Origin: Cyanidium caldarium
Taxonomy: Eukaryota > Rhodophyta > Bangiophyceae > Cyanidiales > Cyanidiaceae
Length of the DNA: 64,000 bases
Assembly (NCBI GenBank): GCA_026184775.1
Contig: JANCYW010000002.1
Span: 1 to 64,000 of the forward strand
Direction: 5' to 3'
Shown here: positions 57,070-64,000 of the stretch, piece after piece
Numbering within the stretch: the stretch's first letter is position 1
How the letters are laid out: every line of letters starts with the position of its first letter
Made by a program: the position numbers and the translations under genes
Notes under the pieces: generated by a model
What the model was told of the DNA's origin: nothing
Seen by the model: the letters and a program-made list of their open reading frames with translations, nothing else
Database searches by the model: none

Positions 57070-58626
57070 ATGACCGGCGCGTTGGGGGCGTTACGGTGGT
57101 TTGCGCGGAGTGCTGCAGCACTACCGCTGAAGCGGGCAGTGCTGATCCGAGTGGGGCCGCGAACGGTGCAACGAGTTGCTGGGAAGGGGCTGGCTGGCGT
57201 GCTGCCCGGACCGCCGCCGTGCTCGGTCACCGCCCTGTGCCGGTCGGCGACGGAGGCGGGTCGGCGGCAAGGATGGCGTCGTGCAGTGCATTCGGCGGCG
57301 GAGGCGACACCGGCGGGCTTACAAGCCTCGTCGCCGCTGACCGAGTCGGGTGTGGGGCTGGCGGGCGTTACGGCGCCGGGCGTGTGGCGGCCGCTGCAAG
57401 TGGCCCTCCGGGCACGCGACCTATTGTGGACGTATTTGGAGCTGGTCAAGTACCGCCTGACGGCGCTGGTGGTGTTTTCCACTTGTGCCGGCTACATTGT
57501 GCGCAGCAATCTGGGGTCGGAGGCTACTGCGGCGGGTGGCGACCCCGGTCGGTCTGCGGGTATCTCGCACGGGCGCCACGCGTTCGACGCATACCGGTTC
57601 GTCTTTACCACTGCGGGCACTTTTCTGTGCGCGGCGGCGGCCAACATGATGAATCAAGTCATCGAGTGCGGCAACGATGCCCGGATGCGCCGCACGGCCC
57701 GCCGACCGCTGCCGTCGGGGCGCATCGGAGTGACGCATGCCATGGGCGTGGCGATGCTTTGCGGCATAGCCGGCGTGGCGCTGCTGCTGTCCAAAGTGGA
57801 CGAGACGACGGCGACGCTCGGTCTGGGTAATGTTCTGCTGTACGTATCGGTGTACACGCCCCTGAAGACGCTCACCCCGCTGAACACCTGGGTGGGCGCG
57901 ATAGTCGGCGCCATCCCACCGCTGATGGGCTGGACGGCCGCCAGCGGCGGTCACTTGCGCACTGGATCGGAGGACGAGCGCGGCGCCTGGATGTTGGCGG
58001 CGTTGCTGTTCCTGTGGCAAATACCTCATTTCCACGCGTTGGCGATGCTGTGTCAGGCGGATTACGCGGCCGGCGGGTATCGCATGCTGGCGCAGGTGAA
58101 TCCGGTGTGGAACGCCCGCTGGGCGTGGCTGACTAGTGCCGCGTTGCTACCGGTGGGCATCGGCATGGCGGCGACGGGCGTCACCTCGCCCTGGTTCGCC
58201 TACGAGAACAGTGCGCTTGCGCTGTGGTTGCTGTTGGGCGCCACGTGGTTGCTGCGCCGACCAACGGACGTGACGGTGGCCCGTCGCCTCTTTCGCGCCA
58301 GCATCACCTATCTGCCGGTGGTGCTGGTGCTGCTCGTGTTGCACAGTGGCCAGCGGCCGACACTGAGAGAGGAGGCGTCGGTGCACTCTGCCTCCGGCGA
58401 ACGGGATCGCGCGAGACGGTGGATGCGGCCCGCGGCCGGTTCGTCCGAAACCGTCGCCGAGCCCGCGAGGCCCGTTCCGCCACTGACGACACTCCCCGAG
58501 GCCGACGAATGGAGCATCGCCCACGAGACACATATCTTGCAGGCGGCATTTGCGGCACCGTTCCCGTTCTTGCCGGCACCCGAACCGGTGCTGCTGCCGT
58601 GGGACGCCCGGCGTCGATCCGGATGA
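57070..58626 (+). CDS. COX10: Protoheme IX farnesyltransferase COX10
   Basis: Mitochondrial inner-membrane UbiA-type prenyltransferase that makes heme O for cytochrome c oxidase. Motifs: ELVKYRLTALVVFSTCAGYI, the prenyl-diphosphate site around NQVIECGNDARMRRTARRPL and PSGRI, YTPLKTLTPLNTWVGAIVGA, IPPLMGWTAASGG and FLWQIPHFHALAMLCQADYA. About eight hydrophobic helices span residues 120-425. The N-terminus MTGALGALRWFARSAAALPL fits a mitochondrial presequence and supports the start at 57,070; an in-frame ATG at 57,022 is possible. About 85 residues follow the last helix as a Pro/Ala-rich soluble tail, longer than usual. Confidence 0.95.
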   Translation: MTGALGALRWFARSAAALPLKRAVLIRVGPRTVQRVAGKGLAGVLPGPPPCSVTALCRSATEAGRRQGWRRAVHSAAEATPAGLQASSPLTESGVGLAGVTAPGVWRPLQVALRARDLLWTYLELVKYRLTALVVFSTCAGYIVRSNLGSEATAAGGDPGRSAGISHGRHAFDAYRFVFTTAGTFLCAAAANMMNQVIECGNDARMRRTARRPLPSGRIGVTHAMGVAMLCGIAGVALLLSKVDETTATLGLGNVLLYVSVYTPLKTLTPLNTWVGAIVGAIPPLMGWTAASGGHLRTGSEDERGAWMLAALLFLWQIPHFHALAMLCQADYAAGGYRMLAQVNPVWNARWAWLTSAALLPVGIGMAATGVTSPWFAYENSALALWLLLGATWLLRRPTDVTVARRLFRASITYLPVVLVLLVLHSGQRPTLREEASVHSASGERDRARRWMRPAAGSSETVAEPARPVPPLTTLPEADEWSIAHETHILQAAFAAPFPFLPAPEPVLLPWDARRRSG

Positions 58627-58778
58627 CACTGCCACCAGGGAGCGTATATGAGGACGCTCGTTGTCGCCCGCTTGGACACGGCATCGAATGCAGAGCGTTT
58701 AGGACATAAATACAGCACAGGCGGTGACCGTCGTTCCTCTCACCCTCTCCTCCATGTCTCGCCTGCTCAGCGGATGCT

Positions 58779-60329
58779 TCAGGCCACCTGGGTGCGCGCC
58801 ACCTGTAGCGGGCAATCCAGTTCGCGCCACACCCTCCAGTCCACTTGCGCATCCAGCGTCTTGGCCGGGCGCAGACCGGCGTTGATCTGGCCCATCTCGT
58901 CGTAGAAGAAGCGCGGGATGTTGGTGTCGGCCGAGTATCGGTTCCACAGCGTCGAGTCCTCGAACGACTTGTGCCAGATGTTCTGCACCACCGCGTTGCC
59001 GTCGATCCACACGTCATAGCCGAGCTTTTCGGCCCGCAGGCGCACGTTGGACTCGTGGCAATCGTCGCCGATATCCAGAAACTCCTCCAGGCCGTCGATG
59101 ACTTGAAAGGCGCTCCACGGCGCCGTGCAGAAACTCATCTCCCAAAACACGTCCCCGGTGTTCTGTTTCAGAAAGCCCTTGGGGGTGCCCGCCAGCCACG
59201 CATCCACCAGCTCTTGCGGCCGCTTGTAGCCGGGCGATACCCCCCGCAGCCGCGACTGGCCCTCCATCTTGCCGCCGGCGATGTACTCCAGGGGCGGGGC
59301 AGTCCACGGATCCTCGAAAATGTGCAGACTGGTCGGCTCGTGCAGTCGTTCGCCGCTAGGTGGCGCTGCCATGAAGAACCACTCCGGATACGCCAGAAGG
59401 GAGCGCTCGTGCGCCGGGTCCGCGTAAAACTCCAGCGTGCGCTCAATGTAGTTGTCGGGTAGCCATCCGCTGTCCATCAGAATGGTGATGATGCGTCCGC
59501 GGCTGAGCAACAGGCCGGTGTTCAGCGCATTGTAGATACCGAATCGGAAATGACTGTATCTCTCCTGGCGCGGCTTGCTGGGCACAATGGCCACCAGGTT
59601 GACGTCCAGCGCACGCGCTTGAGCGCGCACCCGCTCCGCCCGAAACGGCGCCAGCTCGTCCACGCATATCAGCTCGTAGTCGCCGGGCACTTTGCGGGTC
59701 TGCTGCGCTAGCGAGTTGAACACGAAATCGTATCCGCCGGGCCGCTTGGTCACGAAGATGATGGAGATCGCCGGCGTCGGATGCACTGCGGCTACCACGG
59801 CGCGCCGGGCCGCCTCGGCGGTGTCCACATACATGGGCACCTTGCCGCAGTACAGCAACGGGTCGCGAGTGTCTCGATGCCGGTCGGGATGGATGTAGAG
59901 CGCCTCGCTGTTGGCATAGAGCGGAATGTTGTTCAAAGTGCGCTCGGTGGAGGTGTTGCCGCCGCGCACCCACCACGCCTGCGCAAACGCCCTGTCTTTG
60001 CCACCGGGCAGCACCCCCGCCATGGTGGTGTCGATGGCCACGGTTATCGAGCTCAGCAAGCCACCGCCGCGGTGGCGCCAGAGCGTCAGCCACAGCAACG
60101 CGTGCACCATCGCAAACGCCAACGTCACCACGACCAGCACGCGCAGCAGCTTCTGCCGTTTATGCGGCAGCATAATCCACGAGCGCGCCCACCTGCGCAG
60201 CAACCGCAGCTGCCGCGAGCCGGCCAGACACGCCGGCCAGCCATCCACGCTCGAGCCGTTCAGCACCCCCGAGCTGCGTTTTCCCGCCGCCGCTGGTGCG
60301 GGTAGCAGATCCCCGCCGCCGCATGGCAT
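58779..60329 (-). CDS. Membrane-anchored glycosyltransferase, GT2-like
   Basis: A 516-residue protein with one N-terminal membrane helix (LLRVLVVVTLAFAMVHALLW, about 60-80), typical of a type II Golgi enzyme. The lumenal part starts with a GT-A-like fold: ISIIFVTKRPGGYDFVFNSL, GDYELICVDELAPFR, FGIYNALNTGLLLSRGRIIT and ILMDSGWLPDNYIERTLEFY. The last occupies the place of the GT2 DxD region but has a single Asp. Later come PKGFLKQNTGDVFWEMSFC and FLDIGDDCHESNVRLRAEKL, a region that usually holds the catalytic base (here within DIGDDCHE). Donor and acceptor are unknown; cell-wall or protein glycosylation is likely. The frame is open upstream to 60,434. Confidence 0.7.
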   Translation of the reverse strand: MPCGGGDLLPAPAAAGKRSSGVLNGSSVDGWPACLAGSRQLRLLRRWARSWIMLPHKRQKLLRVLVVVTLAFAMVHALLWLTLWRHRGGGLLSSITVAIDTTMAGVLPGGKDRAFAQAWWVRGGNTSTERTLNNIPLYANSEALYIHPDRHRDTRDPLLYCGKVPMYVDTAEAARRAVVAAVHPTPAISIIFVTKRPGGYDFVFNSLAQQTRKVPGDYELICVDELAPFRAERVRAQARALDVNLVAIVPSKPRQERYSHFRFGIYNALNTGLLLSRGRIITILMDSGWLPDNYIERTLEFYADPAHERSLLAYPEWFFMAAPPSGERLHEPTSLHIFEDPWTAPPLEYIAGGKMEGQSRLRGVSPGYKRPQELVDAWLAGTPKGFLKQNTGDVFWEMSFCTAPWSAFQVIDGLEEFLDIGDDCHESNVRLRAEKLGYDVWIDGNAVVQNIWHKSFEDSTLWNRYSADTNIPRFFYDEMGQINAGLRPAKTLDAQVDWRVWRELDCPLQVARTQVA

Positions 60330-61364
60330 TTCGAGTGCACCTAGATACGTCTTGCTTGGCCCGGTAGTGCGATGACCTGTAGCCGCCGCCCTTGGGAACA
60401 ATCTCAACGTGCCGCCGAGGGCCAAGCCCACCACGGCCGCGCCGACTTGGCCGAGCGCGCCCTTTCCGACAATTGGCCGATCGGAGGGCGACGGGCCGGC
60501 CTAAAACCGTCCGGGCGCCGGGTGGCGCGGATCATTCGGACGCGTTTTGCCGCGAATATGACCCGTTACGGCATTTCGGCTTGGCCCCACCACGCCGTGG
60601 ACACGTGGCCCAAGGACCCATAACGTGAGGTGTTTGGAAGCCGGGGTACCGAGAGTGAATGGCGAGCTCGGGGGACTGGGGGCGGGAATTGAGTTTTCTC
60701 TTCAACTTGCGATGAAGAGGGATGGGAGGACGAGTTCTCCGGAGCGAACGCTCGAGCAGGAAGGCGGGAGGCGACGGGATAGCCGTGAGCGAGGAATCGA
60801 TGCCGCGGCACATACCGGAGTGCGGTGAATTCCTTGACCACTGCCGAGAGAATGGCGGGCGGGGCACCTCAACAAAGCCACTCCGAAGACGGACGGCGTC
60901 GCTCACCCACTTTCAGCTCCGCTACCCTACGACGTTTCACAGACTTGTGTGCTGATTCTCTCGTGTAAGGCGTCAACGAACCGCCTCCAAGTCGACCGCC
61001 GCTGCGACACGTCGTCGGTGAGCCACGGCAGTGATCTTCTCATTTCCCAGTTCGGTGACGCTGTAGCATGCCAGCGAGGCAGGCGAGGCGTGGTCGCACA
61101 CCCACCGAGGCAGAGGACACTGGTACATATCAGGTGCCGGGTAAAGTCAGCAGGGCGAACAAGTCCGCCACAGGTCGCTGCACGTTCGCGGAGACGGCCT
61201 TTGCGCACACCGCCGTTTGTTGCCCTCTGCGAGTGTGCCGCGCCCGTCACGGCAAACGGCTCCACAGGGCATCCTGTGACGCATCGCGCTGGGACTGGCG
61301 CCGTCCGCGCAGATCCGTCTGCCATCAACCACCGACGCTCGCGGGCCACCCCGATCTCTCCGTC
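60330..61364. other. Longest internal gap, 1.0 kb
   Basis: Divergent region between the glycosyltransferase and the peptidase gene. It was examined for tRNA T-arms and U-snRNA signatures on both strands without success. Open frames of 60-166 codons show no protein character. It probably holds two promoters; an unrecognised RNA gene is possible. Confidence 0.5.
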
Positions 61365-64000
61365 ATGAGCCTCGATTCCCACCACCGAGGACCCACCACC
61401 GACTTTGCGGATCTCAGCGCCGAGCAACTGAACACGAGTGCCGAGGAAGCCGAAGCCGCCACTATCTTCGCGGATGTAGCTCGCGACGCCCGAATCATCA
61501 CCGCCGGCAGGCTACACGTCCGAGAGCTGGAGCCGCCCTCCACTACCGCAGACCCCTCCGGCCGTTCCCGACCGCCTCCGACCCCGCTCACCCTCCTGCA
61601 GGCGGAACTCTGCTGCCAGCAGCGCGATCCGGTGTCGGGCCGCTTACGCAAATATCGCAGCACCGAGTCATGCTTGGCGGCGCGCACCGCCGATGACCAG
61701 CAGCCGTGGACGTTGCAGCCGTTGCCTGCGCTGGATGCGCCGCCTGCGCCCAGCACCGAAGCGCTCCAGTACCAATGCCTGCATGCGCCATACCTGCTGC
61801 GTTTCTATAACGTTGAATCGACGCCCGGCCCCAAGACCGGCCCGGCGACGGTCGAGCAACGCATCGAGGTGTGGCTTGTGCACCGCAACGCTCACGACGA
61901 CGACCACGTGCAGGTCGCCTCGTCGGCTCGCCTGCTGCGCACATTGGCCACTGACAGAGCGCACGGCGACGTGTACAGCGACCTGGTCTTCTCCGGGTGT
62001 TGCTTCTCGCCGCCACTGAACGTGTTTATCTATGTGGCCGAGAAGAGGCGACCGACCGTGCGCAACTGGTGGACAGCTGCGCCCGGCCATACCGCCCCAG
62101 CGTCTGCCGCGGACGCGGACCACCGCATCGGCTCCGAGTACGTGGCACACGAAGACTACGGCGAGCAGTACGCGGACAAGCGACAGCCGCGCCTGTTCGT
62201 GCTGGATGTGTCGGGTGGTGGCCCGCAACAGTGGCGGGTGTATCCCCTGCGCATCACGGCAGCGGCTGACGACGACGACGACGACGACGACGATCGGCAC
62301 TGGAGCGGCCACCAGTTCGACTGGGCCGTTACCGATGCCGCCGAGCCGCAGTGCCACGGCCATCGCCTGGCGTGGGTGGTGCGTGCCAAGCGCAACGACA
62401 TATCGCGCGGCCTGGTGTACTGCTCGAACCGCCCGAGCTACCTCGCACTGGGCACGCTACGGCGGGAGGCAGCCGCAGCAGCGACATCGTCCGCTGCTGA
62501 TGCGGTGGTGCTGCGGGTGGACGGCGTGCTGGACGGCGGCGAGCGCGATGGCTCCTGGGGCGTGTCCTGCCCGCGTTTCGGGCCGGACGGCAGCCTGCTG
62601 TGGGTGTCGGCGCGGGCCACGCCGCAACACAGTGCTGCGCACACGGTGCGCCAGGCGCACTTTGACCGGGATGCGAACACCGACCAGCACCAACAGCGGG
62701 GCGACGGATGGCGGCGCCGCACCACCATCCGCACGTTGCTGGGGATGGACGTGCACTTGCGACCGGCGCTGCATCGGTGGCCGGGCGGCTTCTACCCAGT
62801 GTGTGTGCCGCGCGCCCTGCCCGACTCGCCCAGTCTCTTTCTCAACGACGACCACGACGAGGTGGTGTTCCAGGCGGTGGTCGGCTCGCGCGCCTGCGCC
62901 CTGGTGCTGAACCTGCGCACCGCACGAGTATATTATCTGGGATATTACGACCGCCAACGACAGCTACGGCGGGTGTCGTCGGTTCTGGACTGCGGGCGGT
63001 CGCCAGGCAAACGCACTTGGCTGTTGGGCGTGGAGGCGGAGCTGTGTCGACCGCCGCAGGCGTGGGTGGGGGTGCTGGGCACCGCCGAGCTGCCCGGCAC
63101 CGACGGCGACTGGGGCGTGCGGGTGCTGGACGCGTATCAGAACGTCACGATCGCATCGCCGTCCACCACGCCTTCGGCATCGACGCACTGCTTCTCGTTG
63201 TCCATGGCCGCCGACGGCCGTATCGACGATGCCGACAATCCGCCGGACCGCTACGAGGCGATGGTGGCCGTGCCGCCCACCAGCCCCCTCTGCAGCGCCC
63301 ACGGGGCGGTGCCGCTGGTGCTGATGCCGCACGGCGGACCGCATGCCGGCTTCGTGGCCAACGCGTACCTGTTCGGGGTGGATTTGCTGACGCGAGCGGG
63401 CTTTGCGGTGCTGTTGGTGAACTATCGCGGCTCCACCGGCCAGGGCGAGGCGCGACTCGCCGACTTGCTGGGGCGTATCGGTGAGCTCGACGTGCAGGAG
63501 TGCCTGCTGGCGGTACACACGATATTGCGCGACGACGCACTGGCCCAGCGTCTGTGGGCAGGTCGTGACGCGGCACCGCGCGGCGTGGACGGGCAACGGA
63601 TATCGGTGGTGGGCGGCAGCCACGGCGGCTTTTTGGCGGCGCATCTGTCCTCACAATATCCTGACCTGTTTCGTGCCGCCGTGCTGCGCAACCCGGTGGT
63701 GAACATCGCCTCCATGGTGACGCTCACCGACATTGTCGATTGGTGCTACGCAGAGTGCGGCTTGGAGGTGCCCGGCAGCAAAAGCAGCGACGCCTCCACC
63801 ACAGCTCCGCTCCCGACGAACGCGCACCCCAACGTCCACCGAGCGCCCGACGCCACCGAACTCTCTCGCATGCTGCAACACTCGCCCATTCCGTACGCCC
63901 ATCGTGTGCGCGCGGCCACGCTGTTGCAGATCGGCGGCGCCGATTTGCGGGTGCCGCCCGCCCAGGGCTTCGAGTGGGCCCGGGCCGTACGCCCCACCGC
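61365..64000 (+). CDS. Acylaminoacyl-peptidase (S9C oligopeptidase), cut by window end
   Basis: The frame stays open from the ATG at 61,365 to the window end (878 codons), so the 3' end is missing. The N-terminal 600 residues fit a beta-propeller domain that screens substrates. The C-terminal alpha/beta-hydrolase part shows VLMPHGGPHAGFVANAYLFG, LLVNYRGSTGQGEARLADLL, the nucleophile Ser752 in VVGGSHGGFLAAHLSSQYPD, RNPVVNIASMVTLTDIVDWC and the charge-relay Asp860 in QIGGADLRVPPAQGFEWARA. The catalytic His lies beyond the window. The VVNIASM and DIVDWCYAE stretch is typical of acylaminoacyl-peptidase, which removes N-acetylated residues from peptides. A poly-Asp run from a GAC repeat is at about 62,267-62,294. 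Confidence 0.9.
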   Translation, partial: MSLDSHHRGPTTDFADLSAEQLNTSAEEAEAATIFADVARDARIITAGRLHVRELEPPSTTADPSGRSRPPPTPLTLLQAELCCQQRDPVSGRLRKYRSTESCLAARTADDQQPWTLQPLPALDAPPAPSTEALQYQCLHAPYLLRFYNVESTPGPKTGPATVEQRIEVWLVHRNAHDDDHVQVASSARLLRTLATDRAHGDVYSDLVFSGCCFSPPLNVFIYVAEKRRPTVRNWWTAAPGHTAPASAADADHRIGSEYVAHEDYGEQYADKRQPRLFVLDVSGGGPQQWRVYPLRITAAADDDDDDDDDRHWSGHQFDWAVTDAAEPQCHGHRLAWVVRAKRNDISRGLVYCSNRPSYLALGTLRREAAAAATSSAADAVVLRVDGVLDGGERDGSWGVSCPRFGPDGSLLWVSARATPQHSAAHTVRQAHFDRDANTDQHQQRGDGWRRRTTIRTLLGMDVHLRPALHRWPGGFYPVCVPRALPDSPSLFLNDDHDEVVFQAVVGSRACALVLNLRTARVYYLGYYDRQRQLRRVSSVLDCGRSPGKRTWLLGVEAELCRPPQAWVGVLGTAELPGTDGDWGVRVLDAYQNVTIASPSTTPSASTHCFSLSMAADGRIDDADNPPDRYEAMVAVPPTSPLCSAHGAVPLVLMPHGGPHAGFVANAYLFGVDLLTRAGFAVLLVNYRGSTGQGEARLADLLGRIGELDVQECLLAVHTILRDDALAQRLWAGRDAAPRGVDGQRISVVGGSHGGFLAAHLSSQYPDLFRAAVLRNPVVNIASMVTLTDIVDWCYAECGLEVPGSKSSDASTTAPLPTNAHPNVHRAPDATELSRMLQHSPIPYAHRVRAATLLQIGGADLRVPPAQGFEWARAVRPT

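Overview
The window is the left end of a nuclear chromosome of a unicellular red alga, most likely a member of the Cyanidiophyceae. The evidence is as follows. The first 150 bases are a pure telomeric array whose G-rich strand reads AATGGGGGGG, one G longer than the AATGGGGGG unit known from Cyanidioschyzon merolae. The genes are eukaryotic (UBA1, NOP2, BRE1, PWP1, LSm3, VAP, Rab geranylgeranyltransferase) yet appear intron-free, GC-rich and tightly packed. Plastid genes of photosynthesis (ChlM, ChlG, a plastid-type ATP/ADP translocase) sit among mitochondrial ones (NFS1, ISCA1, COX10). The exact species cannot be read from the sequence; the 10-nt telomere unit argues against C. merolae itself.

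Layout. 1-408: telomere and a 29-bp subtelomeric satellite. 408-2.7 kb: gene-free subtelomere with extreme C/A strand bias. 2.7-30.9 kb: a secreted glycine-rich repeat protein, an organellar RecD2-like helicase, the nucleotide translocase, a LEA-like protein, AMPK beta, a methyltransferase, CNOT11, UBA1, a tandem YCII protein, a VanZ-like membrane protein, ChlM head to head with a DnaJ-type zinc-finger protein, a probable plastid outer-envelope beta-barrel related to cyanobacterial DUF3769/LptD, VAP, NOP2 and a bHLH-GAF regulator with a cysteine-rich loop. 30.9-34.8 kb: a broken gene of the TnpB/Fanzor family, the only clear mobile-element remnant. 35-60.4 kb: PWP1, ISCA1, a shortened RHD3/SEY1 GTPase, LSm3, ChlG, BRE1, IF-3, RPA43, a coiled-coil protein, USP14, a 390-bp inverted repeat, NADP-isocitrate dehydrogenase, Rab GGTase beta, an LLPH-like protein, NFS1, an unidentified low-complexity ORF, COX10 and a membrane glycosyltransferase. 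61.4 kb to the end: an acylaminoacyl-peptidase gene that runs off the window.

Functional themes. Chlorophyll synthesis (ChlM early, ChlG last step), Fe-S and heme maturation (NFS1, ISCA1, COX10), ubiquitin handling (UBA1, USP14, BRE1), ribosome and RNA biology (NOP2, PWP1, RPA43, LLPH, LSm3, CNOT11) and ER/membrane traffic (VAP, SEY1-like, RABGGTB) are mixed without operon-like clustering. Many neighbours are divergently transcribed from short shared intergenic regions. Long open frames opposite real genes are common here and are a by-product of GC-rich codon usage.

All identifications rest on motifs read by eye; no database search was run. Start codons were chosen from where family similarity or a targeting peptide begins, so many N-termini are provisional.
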